A DNA stretch of 64,000 nt from Paranoxybacillus sp035645275 (GTDB lineage: Bacteria; Bacillota; Bacilli; Bacillales; Anoxybacillaceae): positions 1 through 64,000 of the forward strand of contig DASQMX010000019.1 of the NCBI GenBank assembly GCA_035645275.1, in the 5' to 3' direction. The number at the start of each line of letters is the position of its first letter. Positions within the stretch are counted from its first letter, which is position 1. This document shows, one piece after another, positions 24,930-34,125 of the stretch. Both the position numbers and the translations under genes were made by a program. The notes below the pieces were generated by a model. The model was not told the origin of the DNA. It saw only the letters and a program-made list of their open reading frames with translations, and searched no databases.

Positions 24930-26588
24930 ATGAATGCATATATACGAGAGATCAATGAGCTGACAGATAGTAGAGAAATGTTAGAAGCGAAACCGCACCC
25001 GTTTGTGCCGATTTTTATTTATCTTTTATTATTATTGATTGTTGCGCTTGTATCATGGTCCTACTTTGGAGAAATAGATATTGTAGCGAAGGCGAATGCC
25101 GTTGTTCGGCCGAATGAAAAAATAAGCTCGATTCAAACAGCAGTGTCGGCTAAAGTGGAACGAGTGATGTACACACAAGGTGCTAAAGTAAAAGCGGGTG
25201 ATGTATTGCTTGTTTTAGATTCGGATGAATTAGATATTCAAAAGCAAGCAACTGAGCAGAAGTTACTTGAAGCGAAAAAAGAATTAGAAAATCTTAAAAC
25301 GTTTAAGAAAAGTATTGAGCAACATCAAAATCTATTCACAAAAGATAGTAAAGACTATTATGAAGCCTATCTCAAATATGAGATTGATTACAGAAAATTA
25401 AAAGATGAGCTAGAACAGGCTCAACTTCAACTCACAAAAGTGAAACAAGATACAGAACATTCAAAAAATACGGTAGAAGAAAAAGAAAAATTACTGTCTT
25501 CATCTAAAAAAGATCAAGAATTGACAATTCAATCATTAGAACAAGAGAAAAAAAGATTAGAGGAATTATTGACTAATTTACAAAAACTTGAGAAGTCCTA
25601 CATAGAGCAGAAAAATTACTTTGATGATAAGTCTTTGGCTTATTTTAATCAGTATATGGAGTTTCAAAACACCGTCACCCAGCTTCAAAATAACGTACAG
25701 CAAAAGAAATCCGAATATGAAAAGTCAAAATTATTAGGCGAAAAATATGTACCAAAAAGTAAGATAGAACAAGATAAGATGGCGTATGAGGCAGCGGAGT
25801 TAGAGCTGCAAAATTATATTAATACAAAAATACAAACTGTTCGTCTTGATATTCAGGCAAATATGCAAAAGCTAGAAACGACTAAATTGGAATTACAAAA
25901 GCTAAACGAAGCAAGCTCCATTGAATCACAACAACAAGGGATTGAAAACGAGAAAAGCTATTTACAGCAAAAAATGCAATCTTTACAGCAAGAGATTCAA
26001 CTTCACGATAATTTCAAACAAGTTACCTTAGAAAAGTTTAAGACCGATAAGTTAGTAGAAATTAACCAGAGTATTAAACAGCAAGAAGAGATCATCGAAG
26101 AGTTGGAAGATAAAGTAGATGCTATTACCGTTCAATTGAATAACTATCGAATTACTTCTCCTATTAATGGAATTGTTAATGTTCACCAAGTTGTAAACGA
26201 GGGCGATATTGTTCATCCTGGTGAACCGATTTTAACAATTATTCCTGCAAGTCAATCTCAATATAAGATGGTTCTTTCTGTTTTAAACAAAGATATTAGT
26301 AAGATGAAAGTCGGCGATAAGGTGAAGTACCACTTTCTTGCCCTTCCTTATAAGGAATATGGAGCATTGGAAGGAGAAATTACAAAGATTAGTACAGATG
26401 CCATTGTGAATCCTGAAGATGGAATAAGCTACTATACTGTAGAAGCTACGATTCAAAATAAACCTTTATATAGTTACAAAGGGAAAAAGGCGCATATTAA
26501 AGTAGGGATGCAAGCACAAGCAATGGTTGTTACAGATTCCAAAAAAATCCTTTATTATTTGTTGGAAAAAATTAATTTAAAGGATTAG
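24930..26588 (+). CDS. HlyD-family bacteriocin secretion adaptor
   Basis: A 552-residue membrane-fusion protein. An N-terminal membrane helix (IFIYLLLLLIVALVSW) precedes a barrel-sandwich segment (AVSAKVERVMYTQGAKVKAG). About 300 residues of coiled coil follow, then the second lipoyl half (ITSPINGIVNVHQVVNEGD). It should dock to the C39 exporter upstream, 11 bases away. The coiled coil is long for the MesE/ComB-type adaptors of Gram-positive bacteria. Confidence 0.85.
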   Translation: MNAYIREINELTDSREMLEAKPHPFVPIFIYLLLLLIVALVSWSYFGEIDIVAKANAVVRPNEKISSIQTAVSAKVERVMYTQGAKVKAGDVLLVLDSDELDIQKQATEQKLLEAKKELENLKTFKKSIEQHQNLFTKDSKDYYEAYLKYEIDYRKLKDELEQAQLQLTKVKQDTEHSKNTVEEKEKLLSSSKKDQELTIQSLEQEKKRLEELLTNLQKLEKSYIEQKNYFDDKSLAYFNQYMEFQNTVTQLQNNVQQKKSEYEKSKLLGEKYVPKSKIEQDKMAYEAAELELQNYINTKIQTVRLDIQANMQKLETTKLELQKLNEASSIESQQQGIENEKSYLQQKMQSLQQEIQLHDNFKQVTLEKFKTDKLVEINQSIKQQEEIIEELEDKVDAITVQLNNYRITSPINGIVNVHQVVNEGDIVHPGEPILTIIPASQSQYKMVLSVLNKDISKMKVGDKVKYHFLALPYKEYGALEGEITKISTDAIVNPEDGISYYTVEATIQNKPLYSYKGKKAHIKVGMQAQAMVVTDSKKILYYLLEKINLKD

Positions 26589-26601
26589 GAGACGGATTGT
26601 T

Positions 26602-27333
26602 ATGAGTGAACCATTAGAAAAAGCGATTACACAAACAGCAACAGCAGATAGCAAAGATGAATATTTACTTTCGTGGAAAAACCTAATTTTATTCATAATT
26701 CTGTTTTTAGGGATATCTTTTGGTATAGGTATTATTTTGGGAATTATAGGTGGGATAACTAACAATTCATCATTACTCGCAGCATTGCAGGGATATATCG
26801 GATTGCTGGTGGATGCGTTTGCATTTATTATTGCGTTTTTGTTATTTCAAAGCGTTCGTAAGTTTACGTGGGAAAGCTTAAATCTCGCTCCTGTCTATCA
26901 ATTAAAAACGTATTTATATATATTAATCGCTTTACTGCTCACGTATGTAACGCAGTTTATTTCATTTAGTGTGATAGGGTTTGAGGATCCTTCTAATCAA
27001 ATGAAGGTAATTGGGTTCCATGATTCATTAAGCAGTTTGGAATTGTTTTTTATGTTTCTAGCTGTTGTGCTTGTGACACCGATAAAGGAAGAGCTTTTAT
27101 TTCGTGGTATCCTCCATCGTTTTTTAGAAAAAAAGTATAACTTTTATGTAGGGCTGATTGTATCTTCTTTATTATTTGGTATAACTCACTTTGGTTATCC
27201 TGTTACGGCAATGGTAATGGGGGTTATTTCGGTACTGCTATACCGAATGACAAACTCTCTTTACGTATCGATGATTTATCACATCATATGGAATGCTTTT
27301 GTTTTCGTTACGTTAGTATTAAACATGGGTTAA
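26602..27333 (+). CDS. CPBP-family intramembrane protease, likely immunity
   Basis: A 243-residue protein with about seven membrane helices and the CPBP (Abi, PF02517) motifs: IKEELLFRGIL, FGITHFGYPV and MIYHIIWNAFVF, providing Glu, Arg, His and His/Asn for the active site. CPBP proteins commonly give self-immunity in class II bacteriocin operons. AGGAGACGG lies upstream of the ATG and the gene follows the adaptor by 13 bases. Confidence 0.85.
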   Translation: MSEPLEKAITQTATADSKDEYLLSWKNLILFIILFLGISFGIGIILGIIGGITNNSSLLAALQGYIGLLVDAFAFIIAFLLFQSVRKFTWESLNLAPVYQLKTYLYILIALLLTYVTQFISFSVIGFEDPSNQMKVIGFHDSLSSLELFFMFLAVVLVTPIKEELLFRGILHRFLEKKYNFYVGLIVSSLLFGITHFGYPVTAMVMGVISVLLYRMTNSLYVSMIYHIIWNAFVFVTLVLNMG

Positions 27334-27361
27334 ACTATTGAAAAGAATAGGAGTGAGAGCT

Positions 27362-28654
27362 TTGTTGAAACGAATTATGGTCTTCATGGCCATATTTCTT
27401 TTTATGGTACAACCGGTTCAAACAAAAGCTAGTAAGGAGACAAATAATGAAACACCTAAATTATTAACAATTGAGTATGTTATCGAAGAAGGTCTAAAAA
27501 ATTCGTACGATATTCTTTACTATACGCATAGATGGAATATGTTAAATTATCAAAAAGAAGATACAAAAGGTGTCTTAAATGGTATAGAAGAGCCTAAATT
27601 GTCTTCTTTACAGTTATTACCCGTTACACGAGAAGAATTTTTAGCTGCTTATCCCAATTATAATCAGTTAACAGAAGAAGAAAAGCAAGAGATTGACAGA
27701 GTAATAGAGATACAAATACAAATTAACCAATCATTAAACATAATTCTTCTACAAAATCATCAGAGTGCAAAAGAGCAGCTGAAAGCCTTGGAAAAAGAGG
27801 TAGCAGAAAAGAAGAGGCAACTTCAGCAGCTAATAAAAGAAATAGATGTCGAACAAGATATAACCAAACTCAATGAAAAAGAAATAAAAGAATCCATCCA
27901 ATACTATTTGACAAAACTTTATATTCATATCTTACTTTATGATGAACAGATTGCATTTTTAGAGAAGGAAGTTCAATTTTTACAGGGGGATGTTGAAAGG
28001 GTAGAGCGATTTCTCAAAGTTGACAATGCGAGTAAAGAGGAGCTTAAAAAAATAAAATATCAGCTCAGTCGCAAAGAGCAAGAATTACTAAATCTAAAGA
28101 AAAGTCGTCAACTATTAGAAAAGCAGCTGATGATAGATTTAGATATACCTCTTACTCAAAAAGTAGTATTTCAAGCCATCGATACTTCCAATTTAAAAAA
28201 GATTGAGCAACCAAAAGATATGAAGGTTTTAATTGAAAACTCCTTTGTTTATCAAAAAAATAAGAAGAATCTAGAAGCAGCTAATTATAAGAAAGAACAA
28301 GCCTCAAGAAATACAGAAAAACAGCAAATGGAGCAGCATGTAAAAATGTTGGAGGCACAGCTAAATGCTACAGCACAGAAATTGAAGAAATTTCTTGTTG
28401 AACGATATAGCTATTTCGAATCAATATATGACAAATGCCAAGATTTATATGGTACTTATGAACAAGCGCAGTCGGATAAAGAATATTACGACAAGCAACT
28501 CGAAATTGGATTAATTTCTCAACATGAGTATCAAAAATCGATCTTAGAATTAGATGAAGCAATGAGAGATTACCGTCTGGCTAAACTGGAATATTATTTA
28601 GTAGAAGTTGAGGAGAAGCAATTTCATAAAGGATATATACCAATCGAAAATTAA
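27362..28654 (+). CDS. TolC-like secreted coiled-coil protein
   Basis: About 430 residues with a signal peptide (IMVFMAIFLFMVQPVQTKAS) and long helical coiled coils. The opening LLTIEYVIEEGLKNSYDI and paired long helices resemble the outer-membrane efflux (TolC) family. In an organism with one membrane it cannot be an outer-membrane channel, so it probably extends the HlyD adaptor through the wall or S-layer, which is inference. AGGAGTGA places the start at TTG 27362; the TTG at 27338 has no site. It is the last gene before a terminator. Confidence 0.6.
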   Translation: MLKRIMVFMAIFLFMVQPVQTKASKETNNETPKLLTIEYVIEEGLKNSYDILYYTHRWNMLNYQKEDTKGVLNGIEEPKLSSLQLLPVTREEFLAAYPNYNQLTEEEKQEIDRVIEIQIQINQSLNIILLQNHQSAKEQLKALEKEVAEKKRQLQQLIKEIDVEQDITKLNEKEIKESIQYYLTKLYIHILLYDEQIAFLEKEVQFLQGDVERVERFLKVDNASKEELKKIKYQLSRKEQELLNLKKSRQLLEKQLMIDLDIPLTQKVVFQAIDTSNLKKIEQPKDMKVLIENSFVYQKNKKNLEAANYKKEQASRNTEKQQMEQHVKMLEAQLNATAQKLKKFLVERYSYFESIYDKCQDLYGTYEQAQSDKEYYDKQLEIGLISQHEYQKSILELDEAMRDYRLAKLEYYLVEVEEKQFHKGYIPIEN

Positions 28655-28706
28655 TATACGGTATGTAACAGATTCTATTAACATAGATAGTCTAAGTTAA
28701 GGTATA

Positions 28707-28757
28707 GGCAGGGTATTCCGCTTGCTAAATTAGGAAACACCTTGCCTTTTTCTTTTT
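28707..28757 (+). terminator. terminator of the bacteriocin operon
   Basis: AGGCAGGGTATTCC pairs imperfectly with GGAAACACCTTGCCT and is followed by TTTTCTTTTT. Confidence 0.7.
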
Positions 28758-28800
28758 GAATGAACGAGATTCTTTACATTAATCTTAGTATATAATCCGA

Positions 28801-28975
28801 TTATTTTATTTTCTGGAGCTTTTTCGACATCAGATCATATAGCTTTTGCCGTTGTTCTGACGGTGCTTTTGACTAATGGTTTCTTTTTCTGTTTCATCAT
28901 TATGCTCTTTTTTCGCTTTTACTAGGAATAGCGGACCATTCTCGTTATACTTCGTTCGATAGATCAGCCATTCAG
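28801..28975 (-). pseudogene. fragment of a degraded gene
   Basis: On the minus strand a coding-like stretch reads EWLIYRTKYNENGPLFLVKA and, after a frameshift, APSEQRQKLYDLMSKKL ending at TAA 28801. The first part faintly resembles tyrosine-recombinase sequence, but I cannot assign it. The rest of 28655-29174 is AT-rich and empty. Confidence 0.35.
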
Positions 28976-29174
28976 TTTATCAACGCCTCTCCCCCTTCAA
29001 AAATAGGAAACTTTAAAAATTTAATACAAATATAACAAAAGTCTCTTAATATAATAAATAAATTTTAGTTATAATAGAAAAAAATACTAATATATACGTA
29101 ATTTTTCTAATTTGGTCAATAACGTATGAACGTTTGATATATAGAAACGATAGAGGAATGGAGGATTGGGGAGA

Positions 29175-30590
29175 GTGCGATTTACACCAAGGCAAGTCAT
29201 TATCTCATCGGCATTTGCTTCAGCGTTATTGATGGCTCCGCTGACCGGGGAAGCCTCTGAATTAAAGCCCGGCATGAGCAATGAGCAGGTGAAGGAACTG
29301 CAGGAATTATTAAAAGCAAAAGGCTTTTTTACTTATCATACGACGACGGGCTATTTCGGACCGATTACCGAAAAAGCGGTTAAAGAGTTTCAAGCCTCTG
29401 TCCATTTAACTCCGACCGGCATTGTCGACAAAGTGACTTATGAAAAGTTAAAAAGCAGTGTTGCAATCAGTCTGCCGAAATACTACGCGGGCAATGTGTT
29501 AAAAATCGGTGCAAAAGGCGAAAACGTCAGCGTTTTACAGAGCCATTTAAAAACATTAGGTTACTTTACCTATCCGAAAATTACAGGTTATTACGGCAGT
29601 GTAACGGCAGAGGCGGTCAAACGGTTTCAGAAGGCATACGGCTTGAAAGCGGATGGAGTGGTTAATTCGCAAACGCTGAAAAAAATTCAAGAGGCCGTTC
29701 AACAGAAAAACAAGCCTCAATCGGCGCCGAAGCAGAATGAAAAAGGGACGAATTCCTCGCTTGTGCTGAAACTGGGAACAAAGGGAAAAGAAGTCAGCCA
29801 GTTGCAGCTTCATTTAAAAACGCTCGGCTATTTTCAATATCCAACGATTACAGACTATTATGGCATTGTAACGTCTGATGCAGTAAAAAAGTTTCAAAAA
29901 AAGAACGGGTTAACGGTGACAGGAATAGCTGACAGCCTCACATTGGAAAAAATCCGCCAAGCGATCGAACAGAAAGAAAAGTCGCAAGCTTCTGAGGCAA
30001 AGCAGGGCGTTTATTTAACAATCGGCTCGATCGGAGAACAGGTCAAACAGGTGCAGACGAAATTAAAACAATTAGGTTATTTTACGTATCCGGCCATTAC
30101 AGGTTATTACGGCAGCGCAACGGCGGAGGCGGTCAAGCAGTTTCAAAAAAGCGTACAATTGCAACCAACAGGAGCAGTGGATCAACAAACGTATGAACGA
30201 CTTATGGGTAAACAGCCATTTAAAAAGTTTGATCCGATCGAGTTAATCGCTGATGCGTCAGAATTGTTAGGTATACCGTATGTATGGGGAGGAGAAAAAC
30301 CAGAGACAGGATTTGATTGCAGCGGTTTTCTTGTGTACGTTTTTAAGAAACAAGGTATTTCGCTGCCGCGTACGGTGGCAACCATTTGGAAGGTAGGAAA
30401 ACCTGTTCATGCTCCTTCTGTCGGAGACGTTGTCTTTTTCGAAACTTATCAACCTGGCGCGTCTCATGCCGGCATTTATATTGGAAACAATCAATTCATT
30501 CATAGCGGTGGGACAAATGGTGTTTCTATCAGCCGACTGGACAACCCATATTGGAGCCAGCGTTATTTAGGAGCGAAAAGATATTATTAA
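29175..30590 (+). CDS. NlpC/P60 cell-wall hydrolase with four PG-binding domains
   Basis: About 471 residues. A signal peptide (IISSAFASALLMAPLTGEAS) is followed by four PG_binding_1 repeats, each with LKTLGYFTYP-like and GYYGSVTAEAVKRFQ-like segments. A C-terminal NlpC/P60 endopeptidase carries FDCSGFLVY (Cys), SHAGIYIG (His) and FIHSG. It probably cleaves D-Glu to diamino acid bonds in peptidoglycan stem peptides. The GTG at 29175 lies 10 bases after GGAGG, while a TTG at 29166 is too close. A terminator follows. Confidence 0.92.
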   Translation: MRFTPRQVIISSAFASALLMAPLTGEASELKPGMSNEQVKELQELLKAKGFFTYHTTTGYFGPITEKAVKEFQASVHLTPTGIVDKVTYEKLKSSVAISLPKYYAGNVLKIGAKGENVSVLQSHLKTLGYFTYPKITGYYGSVTAEAVKRFQKAYGLKADGVVNSQTLKKIQEAVQQKNKPQSAPKQNEKGTNSSLVLKLGTKGKEVSQLQLHLKTLGYFQYPTITDYYGIVTSDAVKKFQKKNGLTVTGIADSLTLEKIRQAIEQKEKSQASEAKQGVYLTIGSIGEQVKQVQTKLKQLGYFTYPAITGYYGSATAEAVKQFQKSVQLQPTGAVDQQTYERLMGKQPFKKFDPIELIADASELLGIPYVWGGEKPETGFDCSGFLVYVFKKQGISLPRTVATIWKVGKPVHAPSVGDVVFFETYQPGASHAGIYIGNNQFIHSGGTNGVSISRLDNPYWSQRYLGAKRYY

Positions 30591-30619
30591 ATGTATACTA
30601 GAGAAAGTAGTTTTTGATT

Positions 30620-30666
30620 ACCTGATTTGGTCCTTTTGTTTCTATCCAAATCAGGTAAATTTTTTT
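30620..30666 (+). terminator. terminator after the NlpC/P60 gene
   Basis: ACCTGATTTGG pairs perfectly with CCAAATCAGGT and is followed by AAATTTTTTT. Confidence 0.85.
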
Positions 30667-30753
30667 AGAGGAAACTTGTATATGAAATGAAGAAGGAAAT
30701 CGTTTAGTAATAGTAAAATATAAAGAAGAGAGCCCGATGAGAGGAGCATGAAA

Positions 30754-32076
30754 ATGAACATTACGGTAGCCGGCACGGGATATGTAGGGTTGGTGACAGG
30801 CGTTTGTTTAGCGGAAGTTGGTTACAAAGTAACTTGTTTGGATATCGACGAAGAAAAGATTATAAAGCTGCGTCAAGGAATATCGCCGATTTATGAACCG
30901 GGAATTGAGGATTTTATTCAAAGAAATGTGGAGAGAGGGCGTTTATCATTTACAACGAATGAACAAGAAGCGTATGCGAGGGCAGATATTATTTTTATTG
31001 CTGTCGGCACTCCGGAAAAAGAAGATGGCTCCGCGGATTTAACCTATATTGAAGAAACGGCCGCAGCCATCGCCAAACATATCGAAAAAGATGTTATCGT
31101 CGTCACCAAAAGCACCGTACCTGTCGGAACAAACGATCGAATTAACTATATTCTTCAAAGTTTGAAACCGCCGTTTTTGCGGGTACATGTTGTTTCGAAT
31201 CCAGAGTTTTTGCGGGAAGGCTCGGCGATTTATGACATGTTCCACGGCGACCGCATTGTCATTGGAGCCGATGATGAGGAAGCAGCGAACGTCATCGCTG
31301 CGCTGTATGAGCCATTTGGCATTCCGATTATGAAAACAGACATTCATAGTGCGGAAATGATTAAGTATGCCTCGAACGCGTTTTTGGCGACGAAAATCAG
31401 CTTTATTAACGAAATTGCGAATATATGCGAAAAAGTGGGAGCCAATATTGACGATGTGGCGTACGGCATCGGTCTGGACAAACGGATTGGGACGAAATTT
31501 TTGCAGGCGGGCATCGGTTACGGCGGTTCTTGCTTTCCAAAAGATACGAAAGCGCTTGTGCAAATCGCTGGAAATGTAAAACATCATTTTGAACTGTTAG
31601 AAGCGGTGATTAAGGTGAACAATCGGCAGCAAACTTTGTTAGTCGAAAAGGCGAAAAACTATTTTGGCTCTTTGCAAGGAAAAAAGGTCGCGCTGCTCGG
31701 ATTGGCGTTTAAACCAAATACAGATGATGTACGTGAAGCCGCTTCGCTTGTGATTGCGAAAAAGCTGGTAGAAGAGGGGGCAGAAGTCGTTGCCTATGAC
31801 CCGGTGGCTACAGAAAATGCCCAGAAAATATTACAATCATCGATACAATATGCTCCAACCGTAACGGAAGCGCTGCGAAATGCGGATGCTGCGTTTATCG
31901 TGACAGAATGGGATGAATTCAAAACGCTGCCACTTTCTACGTTCAAACAGTATATGCGCACGCCGGTTGTGTTTGATGGCCGGAATTGCTATTCGCTCGA
32001 GGAAGCGGCAAAAAGCGGTTTGACTTATATATCCATCGGACGTCCGGCGGTGTGTGATCACCTTTATCAAGTCTAA
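30754..32076 (+). CDS. ugd: UDP-glucose 6-dehydrogenase
   Basis: A 440-residue enzyme oxidising UDP-glucose to UDP-glucuronate with NAD+. Seen are the Rossmann motif VAGTGYVGLVTG, KSTVPVGT, NPEFLREGSA, the catalytic Cys in YGGSCFPKDT, and AFKPNTDDVREA. The ATG at 30754 is 7 bases from GAGGAG; ATG 30748 is nearly touching it. UDP-glucuronate may feed a secondary cell-wall polymer used to anchor the S-layer, an inference from its position beside surface-protein genes. Confidence 0.95.
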   Translation: MNITVAGTGYVGLVTGVCLAEVGYKVTCLDIDEEKIIKLRQGISPIYEPGIEDFIQRNVERGRLSFTTNEQEAYARADIIFIAVGTPEKEDGSADLTYIEETAAAIAKHIEKDVIVVTKSTVPVGTNDRINYILQSLKPPFLRVHVVSNPEFLREGSAIYDMFHGDRIVIGADDEEAANVIAALYEPFGIPIMKTDIHSAEMIKYASNAFLATKISFINEIANICEKVGANIDDVAYGIGLDKRIGTKFLQAGIGYGGSCFPKDTKALVQIAGNVKHHFELLEAVIKVNNRQQTLLVEKAKNYFGSLQGKKVALLGLAFKPNTDDVREAASLVIAKKLVEEGAEVVAYDPVATENAQKILQSSIQYAPTVTEALRNADAAFIVTEWDEFKTLPLSTFKQYMRTPVVFDGRNCYSLEEAAKSGLTYISIGRPAVCDHLYQV

Positions 32077-32094
32077 TCGAAAGCGGGAAGATAT

Positions 32095-33369
32095 ATGCGT
32101 AAATGGATGTGTATCGTTCTGTTTGCAATGGCTGCTTTATTTTTCCCTTTACATGATGACGTCGAAGCCAAAGTCATGCGGGGAAGCGGCGAATTGACGA
32201 TATTAAAGGACACGACGTTACAGAAGCGGGAAAATGGGAGTTTGATGGCGGTCTACAAGCTGAAGCCAAACAAGCCTGAATATAATCGGCTTGGCGGGAA
32301 CAGGCGGGTCGCAAAAGATACATCCCAACAAAAACGGGCGGAGCTGGAAAGAGCGTCGCGCCTGTATAATATCATCCTGCGCTCCCTGTTAAATCTGGAG
32401 CCATCGGTCAATGTCGCCGCTTATGCCCGAAACAGCAATGATGTGTTCGAAGCATATATAAAAGTATTGTATGAACATCCGGAGATTTTTTACAGCCGCA
32501 ATGCCTATTACTATTCGGACGGAACATTACAGCATGAATATGAATTTTCCAAAAAGCAAATTGAAAAAATGCGGACACAGTTAAACAAAGTCGTTACTAG
32601 CGCAGCGGCTGACATTAACGCGAAAGCGAAAACCGATTTGGAAAAAGTGTTTTTCGCCCATGAATTTCTTGTGCAGCGGACGCGCTATGATACGGAAAAC
32701 TATCAACGAAACACCATTCCGCTTCTATCATATACCGCGTATGGCGCGCTTATTAACGGTGCTGCCGTATGCGAAGGATATACCCACGCTTTCAACCTGC
32801 TTCTCGGCAAACTCGGAATCAAATCGCAAATGGTAACCGGGACGGCGGGAAATCAGCCTCACGCGTGGAATATCGTGCTTTTAAATCAAAATTACTACTA
32901 TATTGACGCGACATGGAATGATACAGATGAGCCGGGAGGCCGCTATGATTTAACGTATTTTCTTGTTCCCGGACAGCAGCTTGCGAAAGATCATGTTTGG
33001 AATGTAAAAGAGCATCCTGTTGCTGCAAACAAAGCATACAGCTACTTCAGTGCGATGCGCAGCGTTGTAAGGAGCGGGAAAACGCTGTATTACATAAACA
33101 CGGATGGGCGTTTATACAAAATGAATATCAACGGAACCAATAAGCTGCGACTGACGTCTGACCGCGCTTATTACCCTGTTATTGCCGGCAGTGCGATTTA
33201 TTTCAGTAACTATTCAAGAGGAGGCTATATTTACAAGATTGATATAAATGGCAAAAAGCTTGCTCAAGTAAATAAAATATCTTCCATTGACCTGTTTTTA
33301 AAGGATGGCTTGCTTTATTACAAGGATAGAAAAACAGGAAAAAGTTATCGGTTACATTTAGGAAAATAG
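32095..33369 (+). CDS. secreted transglutaminase-like protein
   Basis: A 424-residue exported protein. After a signal peptide ending EAK comes a short segment (VMRGSGELTILKDT) shared with the gene at 34.1 kb. Residues ~180-285 form a transglutaminase-like core with the triad Cys in GAAVCEGYTHAF, His in QPHAWNIVLL and Asp in YYIDATWND. The C-terminal ~90 residues have DUF5050-type propeller repeats (SGKTLYYINTDGRLYKMNI). Such enzymes may cross-link or cleave wall-associated proteins. It lies 18 bases downstream of ugd. Confidence 0.8.
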   Translation: MRKWMCIVLFAMAALFFPLHDDVEAKVMRGSGELTILKDTTLQKRENGSLMAVYKLKPNKPEYNRLGGNRRVAKDTSQQKRAELERASRLYNIILRSLLNLEPSVNVAAYARNSNDVFEAYIKVLYEHPEIFYSRNAYYYSDGTLQHEYEFSKKQIEKMRTQLNKVVTSAAADINAKAKTDLEKVFFAHEFLVQRTRYDTENYQRNTIPLLSYTAYGALINGAAVCEGYTHAFNLLLGKLGIKSQMVTGTAGNQPHAWNIVLLNQNYYYIDATWNDTDEPGGRYDLTYFLVPGQQLAKDHVWNVKEHPVAANKAYSYFSAMRSVVRSGKTLYYINTDGRLYKMNINGTNKLRLTSDRAYYPVIAGSAIYFSNYSRGGYIYKIDINGKKLAQVNKISSIDLFLKDGLLYYKDRKTGKSYRLHLGK

Positions 33370-33479
33370 TTTTACTATCCAAAATCTTTTCAATCTATTA
33401 ATATTTGATTAAAAGAATTTTTTAAGGTAATCAATGTAAAATGTTTTATGAACCATAATGAAAAAAGGAGAAGATGCAC

Positions 33480-34043
33480 GTGCCGAGAAAGAAAGGGAAA
33501 AATCGAAAACGATTTTGGCTTATTTTTTCTTCTGTGCTCGTTTTTCTGTTGATAGCAGGATATGGCGTTTACCAGTATGCGTTGAACCGAGTGGCAGAGA
33601 AAATTACAGAAGAGATTACGAGCGATAAACAATTAATGGAGCAAATTAATAAAGAAGTAGGGGATATTGAAAATCTTGATGAGAAGCTGCAAGAAGAAAT
33701 AAAGAAAGAACTATCTGAGCAGCAAAAAGCAGGAAATTCTTCGGCGCAAAATGACACTTCGTCTCCGCAAACGTCTTCTAGCGATTCGGGCAAAAAAGAA
33801 AGCAGCCATCATTCAAACGGAAACACTCAGCAAACAGAAAAGGGGAAAGCTAACATAAGTTTTTCAAGCAAGCAGGAAGCGCTAAGTTTTGTGATGAGCC
33901 GCCTTTCTGTAAGTGAAATGAATCGTTTCCGCCAAATGGCTAGCGACGGGTTAACGGAAGAAGAAAAGCAGGAGTTAAAAAGAGTGGCATTTTCAAGGTT
34001 TTCGTCTGCGGAAATTGCCGCCGTTTTGAAGGCATTGCAGTAA
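33480..34043 (+). CDS. single-pass membrane protein with Ser/Gln-rich linker
   Basis: About 187 residues. The basic start MPRKKGKNRKRFW leads into one membrane helix, then an acidic helical region, a low-complexity Ser/Thr/Gln/Lys linker, and a C-terminal helical domain (ALSFVMSRLSVSEMNRF). I do not recognise a named family. The GTG at 33480 is 9 bases after GGAG, whereas ATG 33474 is only 3 away. The topology suggests a wall-spanning sensor or anchor. Confidence 0.6.
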   Translation: MPRKKGKNRKRFWLIFSSVLVFLLIAGYGVYQYALNRVAEKITEEITSDKQLMEQINKEVGDIENLDEKLQEEIKKELSEQQKAGNSSAQNDTSSPQTSSSDSGKKESSHHSNGNTQQTEKGKANISFSSKQEALSFVMSRLSVSEMNRFRQMASDGLTEEEKQELKRVAFSRFSSAEIAAVLKALQ

Positions 34044-34125
34044 TGTTGCGCCAATAAACGAAAAACGATTGATCATGCGTTTCCAACAGGCGTAATCATC
34101 TATTTTTTTATGGGGGAGCTTATTT

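Noticed and set aside
31039..31587. 182-codon minus-strand frame inside ugd
   Set aside because: Shadow of a strongly conserved dehydrogenase gene on the other strand.
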